From positions 24,920,001 to 24,984,000 of the forward strand of contig NC_056550.1 in assembly GCF_910596095.1 (NCBI RefSeq): DNA of 64,000 bases, read 5' to 3'. Positions 50,101 to 61,300 of the stretch are shown piece after piece; within the stretch, counting starts at the first letter, position 1; the number at the start of each line of letters is the position of its first letter. Under the pieces are notes generated by a model. That model had not been told where the DNA came from. It did no database searches and was given only the letters and a program-made list of their open reading frames with translations. This DNA comes from Thunnus maccoyii. Its lineage: Eukaryota; Chordata; Actinopteri; Scombriformes; Scombridae. The position numbers and the translations under genes are program-made.

Positions 50101-52367
50101 GCTCTGTAAACAGAACCAGAACAAGTTTCCACACATGCTCTGTGTGGTGTCTGCCTTACACAGAACTACTCTCCAGAGACTGAAAACATGTTTGCTGTTA
50201 TTAGTCAGAGCCGTTTCTAAACAAACTAATGTAACTGTTGTCTTTGGGGTGAATGAACATGTCACCCAGTGCAGCGGTGTGGCTCATTGACATGTTTTTA
50301 ATAGTTTTTGGGCAACAACGGAGGTTTACGGCACAGAGGAATAAGATATATCAGGCTTTGGAAACACACACAATACTTCTAAGTAGATCAATTTAATGTT
50401 GGTTTGGCTCTGCACGTGAGATTTGTTGACAAGAAGAAAAATATAGAAAATCGTCAGCCATATCCTTTAAAACAACTAAATATGCAAATGTCAAACATCC
50501 TCCTGGTGGACCAAAGGTTCAGTCTGTCTTTAATATCTGTCTCCTCCTCCAGGATAAAGACCCAATTGGGATTATTCCTCTGGAGAACCTGTGTGTCAGG
50601 GAGGCGCAGTGCACAAGCAAACCGGTAGAGTATGATTTGTTATGGTATCAGAGTGTACAGAGGAGCGCTGAGCTTCCTCACAAATATTATCTGCTGCCAC
50701 ACAACCTTATGAATCACACAGCAGCTGCTAAATGAATTTCTAACACAAGTGCTTCAAAACACTGAGTCACGCAGCTATCACAAGACTAATAAAAATCAAT
50801 GGAAAGCATATATACACACACTAACAGCGCTACGTGTCTCTCTCTATACGTGTGTTTGAACAGTATTGTCTGGAGTTATATAACCCCAAAGGACAAAAGA
50901 TCAAGGCCTGCAAGACGGAGAACAAAGGCAGAGTGGTGCAGGGTAAACACCAGTTCTATAAGTTCAGCGCAGCCACTGCAGATGAACGGGACGACTGGAT
51001 GGACGCCATCAGGTGAGAACCGCATAACTGTTGTTGCTGTTGTGAGGACACATGGGAGACCATGTGCCGCCAGTGTCATGTTTGTCAAGGCTTAAGCTGG
51101 AACACATGACCGCAAAGAATTAACACAGGTGACAACAATGATGAGGACAGCTACAGTGGGTCTCCAAATATTTGTCATCTCTAATCTTAAGCTACAGCTT
51201 AATGATTGATCTGTTCATGGTTTGTTCAATGAGATGTTGCATCAGCAAACAAAAAAGCAACACCGGTAACACTTTATGATAAGGGCACATGAATTAACAT
51301 GTATTTACGTATTCAAAAAGCATGAATTAACTCAGGAATGTGTAAGAATTAGCAGTATCTTAAAGGAAAGGTTCACAGTTTTACAACAGTCAGGAGCCCA
51401 AATTAACACTGATCCTCCTGTTCATTACTGACCATTAGAAGATCCCTTCATAATGCACTTACAATGTAAGTGATGGGGGACAAAATCCACAGTCCTCCTT
51501 CTGTGCAAACATGTATTAAAAAGTTTATCTGAAGCTAATATGAAGCTTCAGCGTCCAAATGAGTCAAATCAAGTAGATATCTTTCAACGTTACAGTCTTT
51601 TTAGTGCCAAAGTTCCTCTTTTTGTTACTATACTTCCACCTGCAGCTCAACAGGGAAACACAAAGAGGGAATTTGATGCTAAAAAGACTGTAAATGTGTC
51701 AGATATCCACTTGGTATGACTAACTCAGACTGCTGAAGCCTCATATAAGCTTCACATCAACTTTTTGCACTAAATGACTGTGGATTTTGGCCTCCATCAC
51801 TTACATTGAAAGCACATTTGAAGGGGATCTTTTAACAGCTGGTATGAACAGGAGGAATGATTACAGCGAGGAAAAACCTCTTTCATTGCTCATCTGGACA
51901 CCTGACTGCTGTTTTAAGACACACTTGAAAAATTGTGAACCCATCCTTTAATCCAAGAACAACATGTTAATTAATGCATCATCATGTCATGATGATAATC
52001 AGTTAATCATTTAAGTGATTTACTTTCAGGTTCCAGTCTAAATCAAGCAATTTTATGATGTCACTTTGGATTTCTAGACATTTTTCACTATTCTCTGACA
52101 TTTTATAGATGCAACAATTAGTTGATTCAAACAAGAGAAAATGAAAAAACAATCAACACATGGATAAATAATGAAAATAATCATTAGCTGCAGCCCTATC
52201 TTGGATTGACAGTTATTGCATTAGGGGAAACAAAGATGAACAACTACATCTACTCAAACTGAATCTTCATCTTCCTCCTCAGGGCAAGCATCACCAAAGA
52301 CCCTTTTTATGACTTGGTGTTTCTACGCAAGAGGAAGGTCATCAGTAACTCTCCCCCACAGGACTGA
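41156..52367 (+). CDS. cyth4: Cytohesin-4-like ARF guanine nucleotide exchange factor, complete, 13 coding exons
   Basis: Exons read from GT-AG sites with consistent phase: 41156-41195, 41749-41831, 42120-42184, 44414-44480, 45592-45710, 47040-47120, 47291-47403, 47796-47944, 49332-49443, 49556-49632, 50553-50624, 50864-51012, 52283-52367. They give 1212 nt, 403 residues, close to the usual ~400. Residues ~28-62 form a coiled-coil-like stretch; ~76-257 are Sec7, with FRLPGEAQ carrying the catalytic glutamate (E163) and [12 protein letters not shown] at 201-212; ~266-383 are a PH domain with the KTWKRRWF phosphoinositide-binding cluster at 281-288. Family knowledge: cytohesins load GTP on ARF1/ARF6 at PIP3-containing membranes. 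The matches [21 protein letters not shown] and KIKACKT favour CYTH4 over CYTH1-3. The ATG has a strong context (A at -3, G at +4) and is the first in frame after a stop at 41036-41038. Odd: the first ~26 residues are divergent. Cytohesin identity is near certain; the paralogue is likely. Confidence 0.93.
42530..43390. repeat. Degenerate minisatellite in cyth4 intron 3
   Basis: Irregular repetition of TTTATCCATTACTTTTAGCT followed by AACTATTTCAAC-like sequence over about 860 bp, unit length drifting around 35-45 bp. Units are diverged, so the array is old. Intron 3 is 42185-44413. Confidence 0.75.
44723..45085. repeat. MITE-like repeat in cyth4 intron 4
   Basis: Begins TTAAAGGTACAGTAGGTGAA, a common opening of fish MITEs, and continues into GC-richer sequence with short frames on both strands that are not genes. 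The opposite end is not clearly inverted. Confidence 0.4.
46526..46800. repeat. High-copy fish repeat in cyth4 intron 5
   Basis: GGTTAGCTTAGCTTAGCATA, AAGACTGCAAACAGGGGGAA, then CAGCTAGCCTGGCTCTGTCC is a hallmark sequence dispersed in percomorph genomes. No coding capacity. Confidence 0.7.
47498..47550. repeat. Perfect 25-bp inverted repeat with 3-nt loop in cyth4 intron 7
   Basis: Arms 47498-47522 and 47526-47550 are exact reverse complements (25 of 25), separated only by ACA. The RNA would form a tight hairpin. Intron 7 is only 392 nt (47404-47795). Confidence 0.9.
48256..48619 (+). repeat. Foldback family B, copy in cyth4 intron 8
   Basis: Shares CCTACAAGTATTATGTGTGT, ACATGTCAATGA, GATATATCAGG and TTTGTTGACAATAAGAAAA with the full copy at 49689-50470, but most of the central part is deleted. 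The last 66 nt (48554-48619) match 50471-50536 at 61 positions without gaps. The 111-codon frame here is spurious. Confidence 0.8.
49689..50470. mobile_element. Foldback element family B, full palindromic copy in cyth4 intron 10
   Basis: The left arm (49689-50004) and right arm (50158-50470) are long inverted repeats of about 315 nt, both starting TTAAAGGATA. The 153-nt loop contains a second inverted repeat (50008-50024 against 50064-50081, ACATATCACAACCTCTT). Related pieces lie at 38635-38720, 48256-48619, 57345-57598 and 60445-60950. No transposase frame. The element fills most of the 920-nt intron between exons 10 and 11. Confidence 0.85.
51360..51951. mobile_element. Palindromic TTAA element family C in cyth4 intron 12
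   Basis: TTAA at 51360-51363 and 51948-51951. The ends read AGGAAAGGTTCACAGTTTT and, inverted, AGGATGGGTTCACAATTTTT. The two halves are near-complete reverse complements with a short central spacer around 51630-51675, so almost the whole 592 bp folds back. Other copies: 53518-54020 and a half copy at 57598-57849. Confidence 0.85.
51990..52197 (+). repeat. Dispersed repeat fragment ending GCTGCAGCCCT in cyth4 intron 12
   Basis: CATTTTTCACTATTCTCTGA, then CATTTTATAGATGCAACAAT and ATAATCATTAGCTGCAGCCC correspond to the repeat at 518-849. It lies 85 nt upstream of the last exon. Confidence 0.55.
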
Positions 52368-53040
52368 AACACAAGACATGAATGGAGATAACATCTGAGT
52401 TTGGATCCTGGGTGTGTTTGTATGAAAAGAATAAAAGCAGCACATCACAGCAGTGTACTAATTAGTAACTGACACTTCTTCAAGTGTAAAACTGAGACGA
52501 GTGAGCTATTTGTGGCTTGCAGCGTCTTAGAAATCTTCACCGAACTTCTGCAAACTGCACGCACTACTGCTCCGACTTCAGGGGCTGACAACTCCTACTG
52601 ACACACATCTGCTGTTCACATGCTGTTAAGATAAAATCTTAAAGTTCAAATCTTTGTGATTGAATCAGTGGGAGAAATGTATGTATGTAGCACTTTGTTA
52701 AACTGGCTCCTGGTATTTATCACTGGAGGTTTTTTCAGAGAAAATATGACTGTTTAAAAAACAGCTAATCATTAAATCATGTAAATCAGTTATTTTCCTT
52801 CTCGTAAATGTCACCTCTTGCAGCACAAATTATTACTCAAATTAACTGCAAGTAGAGTAAAAACAAGCTAAAAAGATTTTAAGTTCTAAATGTATTTATG
52901 AATAAACTGTACAGTATTTTATTTAGTAATTATTGTATAAGTGTTTGTTAATGATTTCACGTGTAATTTAATGACTTTATGTTAATAGAAGAAACAAAAC
53001 AACTTGTTTTGCAATAAAATGTTTTCCTGCTGAGGGTTTT
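52368..53040 (+). terminator. cyth4: cyth4 3' UTR with polyadenylation signals
   Basis: AATAAA occurs at 52430-52435, 52902-52907 and 53013-53018 after the TGA at 52365-52367. The last is followed within about 20 nt by a TG/T-rich stretch (around 53037-53055), the usual downstream element, so it is the most likely main cleavage signal. The earlier two could give shorter transcripts. Confidence 0.7.
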
Positions 53041-53517
53041 GTGTGGTTGTTTGTCCAGCAGATGGAGCTAAATTATCACTGCACGTCTCTTCTTTCATCA
53101 GGGAGCTCAAATATGAACTACTACAACTTACGACATGCTGAATATTTTTATCACATTATAACAGTAATGATTATGTGAAATAAGTAAGAAGTCACTTGAA
53201 AATGAACCTGAGTTAACTTGTTATTTTCAGCGGCCTAATGATCAGATTAAGTTTATCTGATGCATAAAGTCTTTTCCTGTGCATTTCGTGTGAGATGCTT
53301 TGATACCGAGTTGTGGTTTTGAGGTTCCTGGGAACTTTTATACACGCCCACTTCCGAAAAAAAAAAAAGAAAAGAAAACATATTTACTTTTTTGCGAAAT
53401 ATATTTTCTAACCAGGTATTCTTCAAACATGGGAGGGTGTGAGTGTATTGACTCACCTGTAGAAAATAAACTTCACATGGCTCAATATTGCTTTTGCAAG
53501 TTTAGAGGACAGGCCAC

Positions 53518-54020
53518 TTAAAGAACAGGCTCACAGTTTTTACAAGTGTGTCTTAAAACAACAGTCAGGTGATCCATATGAGCTGTAATCATTCCTCCTG
53601 TTCATACTGGCTATTAAAAGATCCCCTTCAAAGCTTATATGAGGCTTCAGCAGTCTGAGTTAGTCATATCAAGTGGATATCTGACACATTTACAGTCTTT
53701 TTAGCATCAAATTCCCTCTTTGTGTTTCCTTGTTGAGCTGCAGGTGGAAGTATAGTAACAAAAAGAGGGACTTTGACACTAAAAAGACTGTAACGTTGAA
53801 AGATATCTACTTGATTTGACTCATTTTGGACGCTGAAGCTTCATATTAGCTTCAGATAAACTTTTAAATACATTTTTACACAGGGGGAGGACTGTGGGTT
53901 TTGTGCATTATGAAGGGATCTTCCAGTATGAACAGGAAGAATGATTACAGCAAGAAAAACCTGTTTCAATGTTCATTTTGGCTCCTGACTGTTGTTTTAA
54001 GACACACTTGAAAGGATACA
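53518..54020. mobile_element. Palindromic TTAA element family C in the cyth4-fam83f interval
   Basis: Starts at TTAA (53518-53521) followed by AGAACAGGCTCACAGTTTTT. The left half is the inverted repeat of the right half (53800-54020, ending GTTTTAAGACACACTTGAAA). The right terminus has decayed. Its central spacer (around 53725-53750) is in the opposite orientation to that of the copy at 51360. Confidence 0.8.
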
Positions 54021-54679
54021 TACAATAGGTTTTGGTAAATATAACTTTTGTTTGTGTACAATAACTAAACTCTACAGGGCCCCTTTAAAACTCGACATGT
54101 TGAAAAGTATTAGTAACTCTTCACTCTGCCACAAACTGAGCTGCACATTTGATGAAGGTGTTTTATATGTTATTTGGGTCAAGCATGAGCAAACTCCTTT
54201 TGTTTGCCAAAAAGTCATTCAGACAAAGAAATGCACAGTGTGTACATTTTTTTTGTTTTGGGTAAATTCAACCCCAGAGAATTAGACCTCTTATGAAAAA
54301 ACTCCAGTTCTAGATCAGTAATAAGGTGCTAATTTGGGATCTGGCAGGGTTAGTGCTGTGTTACAAGTACTCACAGCAACAATCACATACAAAACCTCTG
54401 AACATTTAATCATGTATGTAACCGTGTTTCACAGCTGGAGCCTCTGAGACCTCAAATAGAAGTAAAGTATTATTTTTGTGGCAACTTGTCATCAGTTAAT
54501 TTTTTTTTAAAAAGGATCAAATTCTGTTTTATACCCTTAAAGTATCTTATTCCATACATATGTCTTCCACTTTAATCTTAATATGAACATTTCTGGGAGT
54601 TTTAAGGTATAAAATCATTAAAATCACTATTTGGGTTGCTGGAAAAGGTGCCACATATTACACAAACCAGTTTTTTTTT

Positions 54680-55387
54680 CAGCTGTTTTCATGTGTTTTA
54701 TTACATTTCTGCTATAAAATTCATCTCAAGTGGTTCTCAAGGATTCACATTTTCATGTCGGTCCAGTTTAAGTGCAAAATACAAAAAGTCGATGTAGAAA
54801 CAGACGTGGAAACAACACAGTTTGGTCTGCGCTGACACCCGGCCGCTCAGCAGGCCGTACATTATTCACAGCCTGTACATCACACACTGACGAACGCTTA
54901 TTCTGTTACCAAGGGTCCTCGGTAAGGTGACACTCTGCACAACTGATCACTTTTCCTGTCGCTGTAGCAACCAAAGTAACCCACAGGCATGATGTAATCC
55001 ACCCACATACCTGGTTCACACCTCAGCTACTCTGCGGTGTTCAGGTTCAAGCATACAAAGGGAAAAAACAACATATAAAAAGCACTTAACTGGAGAATAA
55101 TTTAATTTAGAAAACATATAAAAACAACATAATGGCAATGTTTTCCTTTGCTGATGCACTTTGGCTACAACGATGAGATGTTCTGGACTTTTTCCTCATG
55201 TGATTGGTTAAACTACAACAGGACTTTCACCCAGACGACCGCAGTAGTAACAGGCTGCACTCGTTTAAAGTGGATGCAGAAACGTGACATTGTGAACTGA
55301 GCTGTTGCAGCATGTTTAACCAACAGATCCTCAGATGCTCTTTTTTTAACTCCAATGACAGACCGTGCTCTTTGTGTTTTTTTGATC
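54680..55387 (-). terminator. fam83f: fam83f 3' UTR with polyadenylation signal
   Basis: The first AATAAA on the - strand after the stop codon (TGA at 55390-55388) is at 54702-54697, giving a 3' UTR of about 0.7 kb. This places the end of fam83f about 1.6 kb from the cyth4 poly(A) signal in tail-to-tail arrangement. Nothing else was recognised in the UTR. Confidence 0.55.
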
Positions 55388-58300
55388 TCATGACTGTATG
55401 CAGTTCTTCTTTTGATGCCGCCGGCGGCTTTTGAATCCTGTTGACAAAAAAAACAAAGAAAAAAGACAGATTAGTTAGGTATCAGTAAGATAAAAGAAAT
55501 GCATATCACAATATTTCTTGAGCATAGAAATAGAAATGCTATTCTGGATTCTTCTACTCGTGTGATGAGTTAATGAAATTCGGTGGAAAGTGCAGATGTG
55601 GTGCAGATTTAGACATTTTTTTCAAGACACAAATTATTATTTAAAACAGTTTTTTTTAGAGGATAGTGAAGCTTTGGTGGAGTTGTGCACTCTCTGAATG
55701 CTTTATATTCTATACTGTGTGGTATTTCTCGCACAGCTTTTTGTGTTAAAGAGGACGTATCATACACATTTCCAGGTCCATATTTTTATTCTGTGGCTCT
55801 ACTGGAATATCTTTTAATAATTTACAGTTTAAAAAACTCCTTATTTATCTTATACTGGCTCTTTATGCAGTCCTTCAGTTCAGCCTCTGTCTGAAACAGG
55901 CCCTTTTAGCTCCTGTCTCTTTAAGGCCCGCCTCCTGATGAGCCCACTCTGTTCTGATTGGTTAACTTCTGGAAGCTCCGAAGGCCACATAAACAAACGA
56001 TAGTACTAGGATTTCACTTCTGTTTCTTGTTCTTTACTCAAAATGGAAACTTCTCAAATACATCCGTACATATTCAAGCCCGAATAAGATCCAAAATATG
56101 TGAGTGGCGAGAAAGGCTACGGAACAGACAGCCATTTGTGGGCACGTGCAAACAATCTGATGTCATCACGAGGAGGAAGTAGAGGTAACTCTACAAACAG
56201 AGCGTTGAGAGCAGGCTGAAGCCCCGGCTTTTGACTTACAGGCAACATTTTTACATATGCTCACCCCAAGTTTAACATAGACATCCGACATTATAACAGC
56301 ATATAAATGACAGGAAATCACAAAAAGCATGTTATGTCCCCTTTAAAAATATATTTTAAATGTGTATATTTGAGGAGTTTTGTCTATCTTTTGTAGGAAA
56401 AAGTGCATCACTCATTTTTGTATGGTTATGATGAAACAAAGAAACAATTACATATCATATATATATATATATATATATATCATAAAACAGACTATTTGAA
56501 ACATACCGTCTTCGTCTGCTGTGTTGAGGGTCTGCAGAGATAAACTCCTCTGAATGACCTTTGAAGGCTTCTTGATCTTCGATTTCAGCGGACTTGGTTT
56601 CTCAATGATCTCAAACGAGTCCTCCACCTCATTTACTGCGACGCCATTGGTCTCTGACACTTTACAAGGAGGAGGCGGGGGCTTCTGCGGAGTGACTACG
56701 CCTTCCTCTATAATATCTGTGCTGTGATTGGCTCCTCTGCCTTTCAAGAAGTTCCTAAAGGAGCTGCGTTTCTTTAAACTGCCCGGCTGAATCTTCTTCA
56801 AGCCTCCCTTTTCATCCTCATCCTCCTCCCCTGGACTCTGCGGGCGGTCTAGCTCCACCTTTTCCCCTTTGTCCTTGTGAATGAAGTTGCTCTGCAGGCC
56901 GTTCCTCTGGCTCAGCCCACCCGCCAGCGAGTTATCAATATGACAGGTCGACAGGTCTTGTAGGGAGCATGTTAGACCCTTACTGTTCCCAAAAACTAAA
57001 GAGTACTTCGGATTGTGGTATTTATAAGCAGGTACCTTCATGTCGACCTGCCTGGAGTCCCCAACGGACACTTGAAAGCGAGATGTGGAGACGGGCAGAG
57101 GTAGGATTGGCTCCACTTTTGGCTTCCTGATGGGCGCAGGAATAGGCGGCTTGGTGATGTTGAATTCCCCGTAGAGGTCCACCTGTTCAGACACGGCGTA
57201 CAGCTCCCTGAAGTCGTTGTCGAAGAAGTCCACGGTTTGCCCCGACATCACGGTGATCATGTTCCTGTCCATCCGAGAGGAACTCCAGGTAAAGCTGGAG
57301 GAGAAAAGAAGAGTGTGAACCAAAAACTGTGAAGTTTAAGTAAGTTATTAGTCTTTGGAGCCGTTTCTAAACTAAACTAACTCTTCGTGATAAAGGAGCA
57401 TGTCACTCAGTGCAGCGGTATGACTCACTGACATGTTTTTAATAGCTTTTTTGACAACAGCGGAGGTCTACGCCACAGAGGAAAAGGAAATATAAGGCTT
57501 TGGACTCACACACAATACTTGTTAGTAGACCAATTCATTGTTGGTTTGGCTGAAAACATGAGATTTGTTCCAGAAAAATAGAGAAAATTACCAGCCACTC
57601 TACTTGATTTGACTAATTTGGACAGCTGAGGCTTCATATTAGCTTCAGATAAATACATTTTTGCACAGAAGGAGGACTGTGGATTTTGTCCTCCATCACT
57701 TACAGTGTAAGTGCATTATGAAGGGATCTTCTAATGGTCAGTATGAACAGGAGGAATGATTACAGCAAGAAAAATCTATTCCAATGTTCATTTAGGCTCC
57801 TGTCTGTTGTTTTAAGACAGACATGAAAAATTGTGAACCTGCCCTTTAATGACCAGAAAGTCACACAAGACCAAATCAGGTGTCAATTTCATCAAGAAAA
57901 ACCTAAACAGTCATAATGAAGTGCACGAGTCAAAACATGACTTATGACACTTGGCACCAATCATTCATTCCAGCTCTGACACAATCCGACACTTCATATG
58001 GTACTCTGAAAACGTCACTAGATGTGGTTTACCAGCGGGGTCAGATGACTGATATTAGTCACTTTCATATAAGACAGCCGACATGTGGGAAGTTGTGTCA
58101 TCTGCAGACATCACAGCAGCTTAAGACGATGTGATGCACGCTGTATCCAAAACATTTCAATCTGCTTATTTCTGTCTGAGTCTGGCTTTTCTGCTTCCTG
58201 GATTCCAAGTTATTTACAAGAGGAAATTGAGTTTTCTGAAACATTTGCATGTGATTATAAGAATACGGTGGCTTTATAATTTCTTTAAATTGAATATGAG

Positions 58301-61300
58301 CTTGACAACGACAGGTTTCTTTGTACATTTGTGTAATGGTCTGCAGTCTGTTGTATTGTATTTTATACAATAAAACAAGGCATTTATTCTGTTTAAAAGT
58401 ATATCACAAAATTATATTTAATCTTCCTTCTCACTGTCTTAAATATTATGTTAATAAATATAAGTAAAGCACGCTGAATGGCCTTTGTTGTTTTACAAAT
58501 GACAACATTCTTACACCAAACCATCCTGAACTGTATCCACATCATTATTGATCATTAAACACCATTGATGCTAAATGTTTAAATGTCTCTGTGGCAAACT
58601 TAACTTAATTTATACATAAAGCTGGACAAATATATCTATATAATAATATAATATACAGCAAATATAATATAGAGACCGTGTTACAGTTTATAGGATTGAC
58701 ATTTCTAAATCGTTCTATCGCTCAACACTATTCAAACATGAGAGCAGGAACCAACACGATAATCGTTTAGGGTTTATGATGTTACTGTTTATTCACTGCA
58801 TTTTAAGTGCAGGCAGTTTCCACAGTTTAAATTTAGACTGAACTGGACTTTAGACTCGTTTGGGTTCACACCGACTCTGCTGATGTACAGAATGTGTAAA
58901 GTAATTCATAATAATTGTAATTTTTTTCTTTAAATATATTTTTTCCCTTACTAAAATCCATATATAGAAAGGTGGTAGCCCTTCCCTTCTCCTAAGGCGA
59001 GAGTTTGCACATTTGCACATATAATGAAGGTGGAAAAATATGGAAAAGAGCATAAAGCTTTGATATTAGCCCAAACTAGGAAACATTTCATGTTTGTATG
59101 TTTTACAGGCAATGTTATGTTAAAATGCTAAAATTATTTTGTTTGCCAAAAAATGACTCACATACAAAGAAATGTAGAGTATGTTACCTGGAATTTTAAA
59201 ACACTGCTTAAAAAAACCCCTGTGTACGCATGTATATATGTGTGCACATGTATGTATTGTATGTTTATTTTATTTGTACGTGTTTATACATATGTGTACA
59301 GTATATGCATGTATATACAGGTGTACTCTGTGGATACCTTTAAAAAACAGCTCAAGATTTACCTTTTTAGACTTGCTTTTGAGTTGTAGTGTTCTTTTTA
59401 TCCAATTCTAACTCTTTATTATTCTTTTTTTTTTTTAAATATTATCTTTTTATTTATATGTATACTCATTTGTTTTTCTTTTATCTTGTATTTTGAAGCA
59501 CGTTGTCAAGTCAGACCATGAAAGGTGCCATATAAACAAACTTTACTAAACATGTATGTGCTGTATATACAGCAGGGCTGCAATTCATGGTTGCTTTCAA
59601 TGTCGATCAATTTGCTGATTATTTGAAATTAGAAATCCTAATACACTAATTCAGGCTTTGAGGGGGTAAAACTGCGTAAAAACTGTTGTCAACACCAATC
59701 ACAGATATAGAGAATATGAAAATCTGTTGTATATAAACATGTTTTATGGCTAAAGATTAGAATAAAGTGTTATTTTCTGTGGTGGACAAAATCTTGTCTA
59801 TAAGCAACTTTCATAAAATTAGGAAAAGTCGTGAAGTATCAAGGTGGTAAAACAATATTAAAGAGGGCTCAAAAACATGGAGGTTAAACAGCAAACCGTC
59901 ATAAACTGACAAAACAGTCAGAAAGCAGAACAAGACTGAAATATCTGCACAGTAGTTAAAGAAAGATAGCCAAGATGACAACTGGATCCATAACAAAAGA
60001 TTAATGTGCAGGACTTTCCCGCATTAAATCAAACGGTAGATAAGGAGCTTAAAAAAGCATTCCAGTCACATGAGTCAATTTAATATGCTCCAAAAGTCTT
60101 TAAGGAGTCATTAGCGAGCTGGACGGACTGATTTCATATTGTGTTGTAGCAAGTTGTTTTAAGATTAAACCTGAATAGCCTCTTAACAGTTGGATGTGAG
60201 AGAGGGAAACAGGCTGTCGTCATCAGGTTTAGGTCCACAAAAATAAACCTGCAAACTGGAAATAAGCTATTTAAGTTAATAAAATAGAGCAACACATTAT
60301 GTTATGAGCATTTAATGAAGTTAAAATGAAGTAATGTTTGTAATTATTGTACTTTTTAAAGGTAGCCAAATCTTTTAAACCATTTTTCAAATTGCTTATA
60401 TACAAAAAGGTCCAGTTACAGTAGCAGCTGTTCTGGAGCTTTTGATTATATCACACAGTCATCCTCAGCAGATGGGGAGCAGAAGTTTGTTGTGCTACAT
60501 ATCACAACCTTATGAATTTGTACTACTTGGTAAATTTCTCAAAGAACCTCAGTCAAGAGGTTGTGATGTGTAGCCCAACAAGCTAGTGAAGAACAGGAAA
60601 CAGAACAGCATTTCTGCACATGCTCAGTGTCGTCTGCCTTACACGGAACTACTCTCCGGAGACTGAAAATGTGATCGCTGTTATTAGTCTTCGGAGACGT
60701 TTCTAAACAAACTAAAATGACTGTAATCCTTGTGGTGAAGGAACATGTCACCCAGTGTGGCTCATTAACATGTTTTTAATAGTTTTTGGACAACAATTAA
60801 GTCTACGGCACATAAGAGGAATAAGATATATCAGGCTTTAGATACACACAAAATACTTGTAAGTAGATAAATTCATTGTTGGTTTGGCTCCAAACATGAG
60901 ATTTGTTAACAATAAGGAAATATAGAAAAGCAAAATCCTCCTGGGTAGCAAATCCTGTAAACCACTTTTCAAAACATACTGATGTTTTTATTCTTATTCC
61001 GTCTTTATTAAGTTTTGTATTTACGTACGTATGCCATCTTAAAAGAACTTTGTAGCTATTTTACTTATGTTTAAAAATCAATGTTCTTTGATTACATAGA
61101 AAAATGTGCAACTAAACTTACTCAACCTCCTCACAAAACCCTTGAAGCATAACATCTGGATACACTAAGAGTTCAGTTTTGGTGTTAAATCTGCACAGTC
61201 TTGTCTCAACTGTAAATGGCTTATTGTGTGTGTTTTATGGCATTTGCTGGATATTCACAGAGATATGCTCACCTGTAAGACCCAAACATGACTTTTTCTC

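Noticed and set aside
56448..56506. Read-through tail of the FAM83 frame ending in a run of YI repeats
   Set aside because: It is translation of the (AT)n tract after the splice donor; the true end is the CAAX exon at 55437-55388.
57295..57323. Upstream ATG giving MVHTLLFSSS at the start of the large FAM83 frame
   Set aside because: This part is intron; the acceptor at 57296-57295 joins exon 61394-61273, completing the conserved GSYSFTW.
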